Positions 43,925-51,319 of a DNA stretch of 64,000 bases are shown one piece after another. A program made the position numbers and the translations under genes. Every line of letters begins with the position of its first letter. The stretch's first letter is position 1. Source of the stretch: Halobellus sp. MBLA0158 (GTDB lineage Archaea > Halobacteriota > Halobacteria > Halobacteriales > Haloferacaceae). Below the pieces are notes generated by a model. It was not told the origin of the DNA. It did no database searches and worked only from the letters and a program-made list of their open reading frames with translations. The DNA lies in the NCBI RefSeq assembly GCF_041477585.1, contig NZ_JBGNYA010000001.1, forward strand, positions 2,294,001-2,358,000, read 5' to 3'.

Positions 43925-44416
43925 CTACGAGTAGGAGTGCTTGAACTCCCAGTGGTACCGACAGCCGTTACAGGTCGCCCACTCGACGATGTCGAAGGAC
44001 TCGGGGTGCCGCTGGCCGTGGACCATCTCGCTCCGACAGACCGGACAGGTGAGGTGTTTGAGCTCCAAGTCGGGGAACTCCCGGTAGCTGAACTCCGCGA
44101 CGCAGTGGGGGCAGTCGATGTCGTCGCGGGCGTGGTGCTGGGGGATGTCGCCGCCGCAGCGCGGACACTCAAGGACCGCCGGCGGCCGCGAGGCCCACCC
44201 GTCGTCGCCGTCGTAGGTCGTCGTCGCGGTGTCCATCGCGGACAGCCGGAATTTGTTGGGGCCGTCGCCACGACGGAGCGGGCTGACGATCCGCTCGGCG
44301 AGGCGCTTTGCGACGCCGAAGAGCCCCTTGCCCGTCGCGACCAGCCGGTCCCAGCCGACGAGTCGGTCGCCCGCGCGCTTAGTCACCTCCCAGAGCGCCC
44401 CGATCGACCCTGCCAT
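43925..44416 (-). CDS. zinc-ribbon protein with four CxxC pairs
   Basis: A 163-residue protein. The N-terminal half is a helical, mildly basic region with no membrane helix. The C-terminal half carries four C-x2-C knuckles: CPRC, CPHC, CPVC and CNGC, arranged as two zinc ribbons (ECPRCGGD ... DCPHCVAEF and TCPVCRSEM ... TCNGCRYHW). Such ribbons bind nucleic acids or proteins; function unknown. ATG 44416 is preferred to an upstream in-frame GTG because the usual hydrophobic/helical start follows and the leader would otherwise overlap the promoter region near 44436-44445. Its stop is one base from the folCP stop (convergent). Confidence 0.78.
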   Translation of the reverse strand: MAGSIGALWEVTKRAGDRLVGWDRLVATGKGLFGVAKRLAERIVSPLRRGDGPNKFRLSAMDTATTTYDGDDGWASRPPAVLECPRCGGDIPQHHARDDIDCPHCVAEFSYREFPDLELKHLTCPVCRSEMVHGQRHPESFDIVEWATCNGCRYHWEFKHSYS

Positions 44417-44509
44417 ACGGGGCCAAAAGGAGTTCCACACCAAAAGTGACCCGGCCGATTCGCCGTTGCCGGGCGACAGATTTTCCCGTCATTCCGCCGA
44501 GGTAGAGGT

Positions 44510-45079
44510 ATGACGTACGCTGCCGCCGTGATCGTCGGCGTCACCGCACAGATCGGTGATCCGTCGGCCCTCTTCGGACTCTCGGGGCCGGCGTACGCGG
44601 GTCTGTCGTTCGTAGCCGTCCTGGTCGTCGGGGCGGGGCTTCTCGCCCGGCGACGGGCGTTCGTCGACCGGGCGATCGATCGAGTCGCCTCCGACTCCGT
44701 GGTGTCGATCCTCTACGGCGTGGTCCCGTTCGCGCTCGTCGGATTCATCGGCGGCTACGTCCTGAGCCAGGCCGCCAGGGTCGGCGTCGGCAGCGCGGCG
44801 ATGGTCCAGGGGTGGGTCCTCGTCGTCGGGCTCGTCGGGGTCGGCTTCGCCGGGCTGGGCTACCTCGTGGTCGGCGCGTACCTCACCCAGATCGAGGGTT
44901 CGCGGCGGCCGTGGCACGGCGCGGTCGTCGGGAGCGTCCTCAGTGCGATCCCGTGGCTACTCCTCCCGACGCTGCCGGCGCTGTTGGTGTGGTTCCTCGG
45001 CGCGTCCGTGGGCCTCGGGGCCCCGACCCGGCGCTGGGTCCACGGCGCCCGGACCGTCGAATCCGAGGCGGCCGACTGA
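44510..45079 (+). CDS. multi-helix membrane protein, unknown function
   Basis: A 189-residue protein with about five hydrophobic helices (near YAGLSFVAVLVVGAG, VVSILYGVVPFALVGFIGG, WVLVVGLVGVGFAGLGYLV, LSAIPWLLLPTLPALLV and FLGASVGLG) and short charged loops. A resemblance to the membrane domain found C-terminal to haloarchaeal polymer-forming/bactofilin-like proteins is possible but I cannot confirm it. It ends 78 bases before another small membrane protein on the same strand. The ATG 44510 starts just before the first hydrophobic stretch. Confidence 0.7.
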   Translation: MTYAAAVIVGVTAQIGDPSALFGLSGPAYAGLSFVAVLVVGAGLLARRRAFVDRAIDRVASDSVVSILYGVVPFALVGFIGGYVLSQAARVGVGSAAMVQGWVLVVGLVGVGFAGLGYLVVGAYLTQIEGSRRPWHGAVVGSVLSAIPWLLLPTLPALLVWFLGASVGLGAPTRRWVHGARTVESEAAD

Positions 45080-45157
45080 TCGATTCTGCCGGCACGGATC
45101 CGTTCGGACGGGCTATTCCTCGGAAAGACTCTTTCGCTTCGCCGTCCTACAGCGGGT

Positions 45158-45376
45158 ATGGCGTCCGTCATCCTCCAGTCGATCGGCGGCTCGTTCGAGT
45201 CGATCGCACAGATCGCCGGCGTCGCCGGGACGCTCGTGTTGGTCCTGATGCTCGTCGCGGCCGGGGCGCTTGTCTACCGCCAGTTCTACGACGGCGGCAT
45301 CGAGTGGCCCGACGAGGAACCGGACGACGACGAGGTCAGCCGCGGCGGCAAAGACGACGAGTGGGAGTACTACTGA
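45158..45376 (+). CDS. 72-residue single-helix protein with acidic tail
   Basis: A small protein with one N-terminal membrane helix (AGVAGTLVLVLMLVAAGALVY) and a strongly acidic cytoplasmic tail (PDEEPDDDEVSRGGKDDEWE) ending in Tyr-Tyr. No family recognised. The position downstream of the 44510 membrane protein suggests co-transcription, but the 78-base gap could hold its own promoter. Confidence 0.68.
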   Translation: MASVILQSIGGSFESIAQIAGVAGTLVLVLMLVAAGALVYRQFYDGGIEWPDEEPDDDEVSRGGKDDEWEYY

Positions 45377-45528
45377 CCGGAGAGCACACGAGCTGAGGCT
45401 GTCGTGGGTGAGTGAACGAAGAGAAGGGGATCCGCACCGCCGGTCGGTCGTCGCGCGAAGCGCCGAGCAGAAGAGAGGGGGAGTGCCCGTTCCGGCCGCC
45501 GTCGGAACGGGATCGGACCGCTCGTGGG

Positions 45529-47292
45529 TCAGTCGCTGCTGACCGATTCGTCACCCGAGACGTCGGTCACCACCTCGTCGCCGGTGGTGACGACGTCGAC
45601 GTCGCTCTCTTCGGTCATGTCCTGAATGCGCTCGGCGAACTCCTCGGATTCGAGGATCTGGTACTCGTTGTCCAGCCCCAGGTAGACGGTGTAGCACATC
45701 AGACACAGGATCACCGCGAACGGGAGCCCCGTGGTGATGGCCGCCGTCTGGAGCGCGCCGAGGCCGCCACCGTACAGGAGGAGCGCCGCGACGGCGCCCT
45801 CGGTGACCGCCCAGAAGATGCGCTGGGCCTTCGGCACGTCGTGCTTGCCGCCGGAAGTCAGGTGGTCGACGACCAGGGAGCCCGAGTCCGACGAGGTGAC
45901 GAAGAACGTGATGACGAGCAGCGTCGCGATCGACGCCGAGATGGCGCCGAGCGGGTACTGATTGAGCATCACGAACATCCCGAGCGTCTCGAAGGCGCCG
46001 TAGCCGAGTTCGTTGTACGCGCCGACGACGGCGTTCGAGCCCTCACCGAGCGCGCCGTTGAGGGCGCTCCCGCCGAAGGTCGACAGCCAGATGGTCGAGA
46101 ACAGCGACGGGAGGAAGAGGACCCCGAGGACGAACTCGCGGATCGTCCGACCCTTCGAGATGCGCGCGATGAACATCCCCACGAAGGGCGACCACGCGAT
46201 CCACCAGCCCCAGTAGAACACCGTCCAGGCGGTGACGGTACCGCCGCCGGCGCCCATCGCGCCGCGGTAGAAGCCGAGGTTGACGATGTTCTGGAAGTAC
46301 ACGCCGAGGCCCTCGACCCAGGCACCGAGGACGAAGACGGTGGGGCCGACGAGGATCAGGAAGCCCAGCAGCGCGAACATCAAGTAGAGATTGACCGTGC
46401 TGAGGCGCTTGACGCCGCCGTCGAGGCCGGCGGCGACAGACGCCGTCGCGATGCCGGTGATCCCCGCGATGAGGAGGATCTGGACGAACGTGTTGTTCGG
46501 GAAGCTCGCGAATATCCCGAGGATCTCGGTCGAGACGTACTGGAGCCCGCTGTTCACCTGGGCGACGCCGAGCCCGAGCGAGGTCGCCAGCCCGAACAGC
46601 GTCGCGAACACCGTCACGAGGTCGATCAGGTGGCCCGGCCACCCGTAGATGCGGTCGCCGAGCAGCGGCCAGAAGATCGACCGGAAGGTGAGCGGCAGGC
46701 CGCGGTTGAACGAGAAGAACGCCAGTCCGAGGCCGACGAGGCCGTAGATGGCCCACGGGTGGAAGCCCCAGTGGAAGAACGTCTGTGCCATCGCCGCCGA
46801 GGCGGCCGCGCCGGTTCCGGCCTCGACGCCCCAGTAGCCGGGGACGTTGAGGAAGTAGTACACGGGCTCGAGGACGCTGAAGAACATCAGGCCGATGCCC
46901 ATCCCGGCGCTGAACAGCATCGCCATCCACGAGAAGTCGCTGAACTCCTTTTCGGCTTCGACGCCGCCGATTCTGATGTTACCGAACTTCCCGAACGCGA
47001 AGTACAGCAACACCACGATGAAGATGTTCACCGCCAGGAGATAGAACCAGCCGAAGTTCTCGCCGATGAAGTTGAACAGCCACGTGTACGCGGCCGAGGC
47101 GCTCTCACCGAGGATGATGGTGACCGCGATGAAGAGCGCGATGATCGCCAGCGCCACCGGGAAGACGACCGGATGGATGTCGAACCCGAACTTCTGGATG
47201 TTGGTGTCGCCGGGCTCGCGGTCCGAGTCCGGATGGAACAGTTCGACCTGCAGTCCGTCGGACATCTCGCCGGTTTGCTCACTGTCTGACAT
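45529..47292 (-). CDS. BCCT family glycine betaine/choline-type transporter
   Basis: A 587-residue betaine-choline-carnitine transporter with about twelve membrane helices. It carries the classical glycine-rich segment SAGMGIGLMFFSVLEPVYYF and the tryptophan box WTVFYWGWWIAWSPFVGMF, both close to characterised betaine carriers, so a trimethylammonium substrate is likely. The N- and C-terminal tails are acidic and soluble, as in osmoregulated members. It sits at the head of the region with GcvT-fused FAD oxidases and EtfBA and may bring in their substrate rather than serve osmoprotection (inference). The start ATG is set by a GGAGGT site five bases upstream (47298-47303). Confidence 0.94.
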   Translation of the reverse strand: MSDSEQTGEMSDGLQVELFHPDSDREPGDTNIQKFGFDIHPVVFPVALAIIALFIAVTIILGESASAAYTWLFNFIGENFGWFYLLAVNIFIVVLLYFAFGKFGNIRIGGVEAEKEFSDFSWMAMLFSAGMGIGLMFFSVLEPVYYFLNVPGYWGVEAGTGAAASAAMAQTFFHWGFHPWAIYGLVGLGLAFFSFNRGLPLTFRSIFWPLLGDRIYGWPGHLIDLVTVFATLFGLATSLGLGVAQVNSGLQYVSTEILGIFASFPNNTFVQILLIAGITGIATASVAAGLDGGVKRLSTVNLYLMFALLGFLILVGPTVFVLGAWVEGLGVYFQNIVNLGFYRGAMGAGGGTVTAWTVFYWGWWIAWSPFVGMFIARISKGRTIREFVLGVLFLPSLFSTIWLSTFGGSALNGALGEGSNAVVGAYNELGYGAFETLGMFVMLNQYPLGAISASIATLLVITFFVTSSDSGSLVVDHLTSGGKHDVPKAQRIFWAVTEGAVAALLLYGGGLGALQTAAITTGLPFAVILCLMCYTVYLGLDNEYQILESEEFAERIQDMTEESDVDVVTTGDEVVTDVSGDESVSSD

Positions 47293-47297
47293 ACTCT

Positions 47298-47303
47298 ACC
47301 TCC
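47298..47303 (-). promoter_or_regulatory. ribosome-binding site of the BCCT gene
   Basis: The minus strand reads GGAGGT five bases before the ATG at 47292. A strong match to the archaeal anti-Shine-Dalgarno sequence; it implies a leadered transcript. Confidence 0.6.
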
Positions 47304-47800
47304 GCGTTACCGAATCGATGTTGATCGTTCGTTATCATTGTGCGGTCCTCAAACCGAGGCGTCGGTATCTCATCGGCGTCTCGGTCCGTTCTGCCGCTTT
47401 CTCAGTCTGTGGACGATGCAATCGTCGTGAGCCGTACCCACTTGTCACGTGTGGTTGTCGTGCCTCCTGAGTGGAGTGCTACACAACCTCATAGACTCGC
47501 AATTGTTCTACTACAATAAAGGTTAGGCAATATTCACCAGTAAGCGACTCACACGGGCGTTTTGAGATGTGGAAACGACCCCCATATGCCGAACCACCCC
47601 ACCGCGGCGCTCGCGAGCGACCGCGACGCTGATTTCGCGTGGTTCGAACGGGGCGTGCGCTCTCCGTGTTCGAACGTAGCCGTAAATGACAGGTAACGTA
47701 TAATTTGTGTTCTTCGCTGCCCGCTCGCCCCGAACGGTGTACGGATCCGACGGGCGAAGAACACGCATAGACAGCCACTACGGTCTTCGGTCGACACTAC
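47304..47800. other. intergenic region with an 11-bp inverted repeat
   Basis: About 500 bases between the divergent BCCT gene and a small membrane protein. Several overlapping minus-strand frames of 80-100 codons exist, but their Arg/Ser-rich composition and mutual overlap argue against real genes. A perfect inverted repeat, GTGTTCTTCGC (47707-47717) and GCGAAGAACAC (47754-47764), spans a 36-base loop. Control sites for the transporter are likely within this region. Confidence 0.5.
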
Positions 47801-47807
47801 GTTTATG
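47801..47807 (+). promoter_or_regulatory. TATA box of the 47831 small gene
   Basis: GTTTATG centred 27 bp upstream of the ATG at 47831, consistent with a leaderless transcript. Confidence 0.55.
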
Positions 47808-47830
47808 TCCGATCGGCCGACTGTGCGAGT

Positions 47831-47992
47831 ATGCAGAATCCGCTCGCGACCGCGGCGATCGTCGTCGTCGTCGCGCTCTTCGGCGCGGCGCTTGTGGCGA
47901 TGACGCTCCGGAACTACACCGTGGCCGGCCTGTTGTTCCTCAGCGCCAGCATCGTCATTTACTTCCGCGAAAATCGACTCGTGCGGGAGTGA
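47831..47992 (+). CDS. 53-residue two-helix membrane protein
   Basis: A small protein with two hydrophobic segments (ATAAIVVVVALFGAALVAM and GLLFLSASIVIYF) separated by a short turn (TLRNYT) and a charged end (RENRLVRE). It has its own TATA box at the right distance, supporting expression. Function unknown. It converges on the universal stress protein gene. Confidence 0.68.
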   Translation: MQNPLATAAIVVVVALFGAALVAMTLRNYTVAGLLFLSASIVIYFRENRLVRE

Positions 47993-48030
47993 TCGACTCC
48001 CGTCGGCGCGCCGACGGCCTCGCGCTCACC

Positions 48031-48474
48031 TCAGATCTCTTCCATCTTCATCCGCTGGGTGATCACCGGCACGCGGGCCGTCCGGACGACCTTGTCCGTC
48101 GTGCCCCCGAGCAGTGACCCGAGCGTGCCCCGGTACGCCGACCCCATTACGATGGCGTCCATCCCCTCGTCGTCGGCGAAGTCGGCGATCTCCTCGGACG
48201 GCGACCCCGTCCTGAAGGCGGTGTCGCAGTCGACGCCGTGTTCTTCGGCGACGTCGCAGATCTCGTCGAGGGCCTCCTCGCCGTACTCCCGGTACCGCTG
48301 GCGCATCTCCTCTTCGTCGTCGCGGAGCGCGAGCGCCCGCGGCGCTCCGGGCAGATCGATGACATAGAGCGCCGTCACGCTCGCTCCGAGCGCCGCGGCG
48401 AGTTCGATGCCGTGCTCGGCGCCTTTTCGTGCCTCGTTGCTCCCGTCGTACGGTATCAGTATCTGGTCGTACAT
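48031..48474 (-). CDS. universal stress protein UspA family
   Basis: A 147-residue single-domain universal stress protein. It starts MYDQILIPYDGSNEARKGAEH, a typical first strand and helix, and ends with the ATP-binding G-x2-G-x9-G-S/T pattern (MGSAYRGTLGSLLGGTTDKV followed by VPVITQRM). Proteins of this type bind ATP as dimers and modulate transporters or enzymes under stress. It lies between the BCCT gene and the membrane Fe-S oxidoreductase. Haloarchaeal genomes often place Usp genes near transporters, but a direct link here is inference. An A/T-rich promoter element lies about 30 bases upstream. Confidence 0.93.
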   Translation of the reverse strand: MYDQILIPYDGSNEARKGAEHGIELAAALGASVTALYVIDLPGAPRALALRDDEEEMRQRYREYGEEALDEICDVAEEHGVDCDTAFRTGSPSEEIADFADDEGMDAIVMGSAYRGTLGSLLGGTTDKVVRTARVPVITQRMKMEEI

Positions 48475-48539
48475 CGCTGCGAGCGAATCCTCACGACGCG
48501 CTTACAAATAAGTTTCCGCGCTGACGGGGACTGTGGGCC

Positions 48540-50723
48540 TCAGTCGGCTTGCCCGGCCGCTCGTCCCGCGCCCGCGGCGTCGACGCCGGGGCCCACCTCC
48601 AGGGCCTCGACGAGCAGCTCCGCGACGTCGACGATCTCGATGTCGTCCTCGTAGCCGCCGGTCTTCATCCCGTCTTCGTACATCGTCATACACATCGGAC
48701 ACGCCACGACGAACTTCTCGACGGCCGATCCGGCGGGCGTGTCCTCTAAGGCCTCGCGCATCCGCTCTTCGCTGGGCTTCGTCTCCTCGTCGATGTCCAT
48801 CCAGAGCCCGCCCCCGCCGCCGCCGCAACAGAAGGAGTTCGAGCGGTTCCGCGGCATCTCCGAGAGGGTCGCGCCCGTCGCGCGGATGAGCTCGCGCGGG
48901 GCCTCGTACTCGTCGTTGTAGCGGCCGAGGTGGCAGGGGTCGTGATACGTGACCGTGTAGTCGAGCTCGTCGCCGCGGAGCCCGAGCCGATCCTCGGAGA
49001 CGAGCTCTTCGACGGCCTGCGTCCAGTGGAGCACCTCGGTCTCGCCGTCGGCGTTCCACTCGCCGTCGAACTCGAAGTCCATCAGCGGCTCGTCGGCGAA
49101 GTCCTCGTACTCGACCTCCGGGTACTCGTTCTTGAAGGTGTTGTAGGAGTGGGGGTCGGTGCAGATGATCTTCTCGGGGTCGACCGCCTCGAAGCACTCG
49201 ACGTGGTGGCCCGCGAGGTCGACGTAGAGGAACTCCTCGCCCAGCCGGCGGATGTCGTTGCCGTCGTACTTCTCGTCCTCGAAGAGGATGCCGTACTCGA
49301 CGTCGGCGTGTTCGAGGATCTTCGCCAGCGAGCGGGCGACCTGCTTGTTCCGCTCGTCGTAGCTCGGGTAGTCGCCGACGTACCAGAGGTACTCGACGTC
49401 CTCCTCGCGGGCGTCGGCGAGGTCGAACTCCAGCTCCTGGGCCCAGTCGGCGCGGGCGTCCGGCGGGTCACCGAAGGTGTTGCCCATCGCCATGATGTTG
49501 TCGAAGGTGTCCTGGACGTTCGAGTCGACCTGGCCCGTGTCGGTGAGCTGGCGGTTCATCCGCGTGAACGACTTGAGGTGCTCGATGTCGACGGGGCAGG
49601 CGTCCATACAGGCCATACAGGCCATACAGGACTCCATCGTCGCCGCGTCGATCACGCTCTCGCCGCCGTCGGTCACGATGTCGACCTCCTCGCGCTCGCC
49701 CGCGTCGATCGCCTCGCGGTACTGCTTGAGATCGAGGATGACGTCGCGGGGATCGAGCGGCCGACCGGACTCCTTGGCCGGACAGACGGACGAACAGCGG
49801 CCGCACTTGGTACAGGCGTCCTGGTCGAGCAGTTCCTTCCAGGTGAAGTCGTCGACGGATTCGGCGCCGGTGTCGGCGTCGAGGTCCGCGGGGATGCCCG
49901 GCAGGCGCGCGCCGGCCTTCTCGTCGCGGGCGACGATGTTGACGTACGACGAGAGCATGTGGAACGGCTTGCCGTAGGGGACGGCCGCGACGAACGCCAG
50001 CGCCAAGAGCGCGTGGGACCACCAGACCGCCGGGTAGACGGCGGCCGCCATCGATTGACTCATCCCGGCGACCGCCAGCGCCTCGGCGAGGAACCACCCG
50101 ACGAAGCTCACCGTCTCGAAGTCCGGAAAGCCTGTCCCGAGGATGCGGATCGCCTCGGCGAGGTAGCCGCCGACGCCGAGGAGGAAGAGCGCCCAGATGA
50201 AGAGGTCGTCTTCGAGGCTCGTGTGCTTGCCCCAGAGGCGCTCCTCGCGGGCGGCGTAGCGGCGGTAGAGCGCGACGCCGACGCCGACGACGAACAGGAG
50301 GCCCATCGCGTCCATCACCAGCGAGTACGAGAGGTAGAAGTCGCCGACGAAGAACGACTGCTCGGTGCCGAGCGCGGCGGTCACCGGCTGGTAGATGTCC
50401 ATATCGATCGCGAGGATCGTCGTGCCGATGAGCAGCGTGAGAAAGCCCCACATAATGAGGGCGTGCATCACGCCCCCGGCGGTGTCGCGGTCCAACAGCT
50501 TGCGGTTCGAGAGAACGATGCGCGTCGCGTCGACGATCCGGCCCGGCAGATCGTCGAGGCGGTCGAACCAGTCTTCCTGGCCCGACGTGTAGCGCTCGAC
50601 GTTCCGGTAGAGGCCGTACGCGAAGATCGCGATCGCGACGGCGGCGAGGAGGTAGAAGACCACCTCGCCGAGATGTCCGATGCGCCAGAACGTCGGCCTG
50701 GTAGTGGCTCCTTCGGCGACCAT
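48540..50723 (-). CDS. membrane Fe-S oxidoreductase, DgcB/HdrD-like (ETF:quinone type)
   Basis: A 727-residue three-part protein. Residues 1 to about 270 form a membrane domain of five or six helices, like the nitrate reductase gamma subunit, expected to bind haem b and reach quinone. Two [4Fe-4S] motifs follow: CTKCGRCSSVCP near residue 303 and CMACMACMDACP near 365. The C-terminus has two CCG domains with HDPCHLGRYN, NSFCCGGGGGG and VACPMCMTM. Proteins of this architecture (DgcB of dimethylglycine catabolism, ETF:(methyl)menaquinone oxidoreductases) carry electrons from ETF to the quinone pool. With EtfBA and two FAD oxidases downstream, that is the likely job here (inference). A TATA box at 50747-50755 gives a leaderless start at 50723. 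Confidence 0.9.
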   Translation of the reverse strand: MVAEGATTRPTFWRIGHLGEVVFYLLAAVAIAIFAYGLYRNVERYTSGQEDWFDRLDDLPGRIVDATRIVLSNRKLLDRDTAGGVMHALIMWGFLTLLIGTTILAIDMDIYQPVTAALGTEQSFFVGDFYLSYSLVMDAMGLLFVVGVGVALYRRYAAREERLWGKHTSLEDDLFIWALFLLGVGGYLAEAIRILGTGFPDFETVSFVGWFLAEALAVAGMSQSMAAAVYPAVWWSHALLALAFVAAVPYGKPFHMLSSYVNIVARDEKAGARLPGIPADLDADTGAESVDDFTWKELLDQDACTKCGRCSSVCPAKESGRPLDPRDVILDLKQYREAIDAGEREEVDIVTDGGESVIDAATMESCMACMACMDACPVDIEHLKSFTRMNRQLTDTGQVDSNVQDTFDNIMAMGNTFGDPPDARADWAQELEFDLADAREEDVEYLWYVGDYPSYDERNKQVARSLAKILEHADVEYGILFEDEKYDGNDIRRLGEEFLYVDLAGHHVECFEAVDPEKIICTDPHSYNTFKNEYPEVEYEDFADEPLMDFEFDGEWNADGETEVLHWTQAVEELVSEDRLGLRGDELDYTVTYHDPCHLGRYNDEYEAPRELIRATGATLSEMPRNRSNSFCCGGGGGGLWMDIDEETKPSEERMREALEDTPAGSAVEKFVVACPMCMTMYEDGMKTGGYEDDIEIVDVAELLVEALEVGPGVDAAGAGRAAGQAD

Positions 50724-50746
50724 ACCGATTGATTCGCCAATCTCGG

Positions 50747-50755
50747 CATAAAAGT
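50747..50755 (-). promoter_or_regulatory. TATA box of the membrane Fe-S oxidoreductase gene
   Basis: The minus strand reads ACTTTTATG, centred 28 bp upstream of the ATG at 50723. Confidence 0.6.
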
Positions 50756-50994
50756 TGGTGCGCTCGGCCGTGCGCGAGAGGAGGTGATTCCGCCGCGCAC
50801 CGACTGCACGCGGCGTGTATCGATCGAACTGTCGACCTCGGTGCCGACATACGATTTCGATCCCGCCCGATCGGGAGACTCAGCCGGCAGGAGCGTTGAC
50901 ATCGACGAACCACAAATCATAATTTATCCTATATTTCGAGGTTCGGCGGCGCTCGCCCGCCAGTATTTTGCCCGGTTCGCTCCCAGAGGCGAGT

Positions 50995-51129
50995 ATGAAT
51001 CCGCCTGCTCGGTTCGACCACCCGGCGTGGACGGCGCTCGGCGCGAGTCTCGTGAGTTACGGCCTCGGACTGTTCGGGCTGTTCGTGTTGTTGTTCGTCA
51101 TTCCGTTCGCGCTGTTTCTCCTGGTGTAG
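50995..51129 (+). CDS. 44-residue single-helix membrane protein
   Basis: A very short protein: a polar start (MNPPARFDHPAWTALG) followed by one long hydrophobic helix (GLGLFGLFVLLFVIPFALFL). An A/T-rich CAGTATTTTG at 50961-50970 lies about 29 bases before the ATG, as for a leaderless promoter. It precedes the first FAD oxidase gene by 190 bases. Function unknown; possibly a membrane adaptor. Confidence 0.58.
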   Translation: MNPPARFDHPAWTALGASLVSYGLGLFGLFVLLFVIPFALFLLV

Positions 51130-51319
51130 GTGCGGGGCGGTGACCCGCCCTGAGCGGCCGGCATAAAATGGCATTCAATATTCCGGGGGTAGCTAATTAT
51201 CGTTAGGTGTAGAACAGTGTTATCGAACCGCTAGAAAACGCACGTTCGGGGAGCGCACCCACCGTAGTGGGCGAATCGAACGCAACAGCGGACAACGGAT
51301 CTACGAGAGAGACCACAGA

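Noticed and set aside
47640-47690. GGTTCGAAC-like sequence suggesting a tRNA T-arm
   Set aside because: No acceptor stem, D-arm or anticodon arm could be folded around it.
47479-47797. Three overlapping minus-strand frames of 81-99 codons
   Set aside because: They overlap each other in different frames, are Arg/Ser-rich and lack haloarchaeal acidic composition.
49604-49630. Three tandem copies of CCATACAGG
   Set aside because: They encode the Cys-Met-Ala repeats of a standard C-x2-C-x2-C-x3-C-P Fe-S motif, so protein function explains them.
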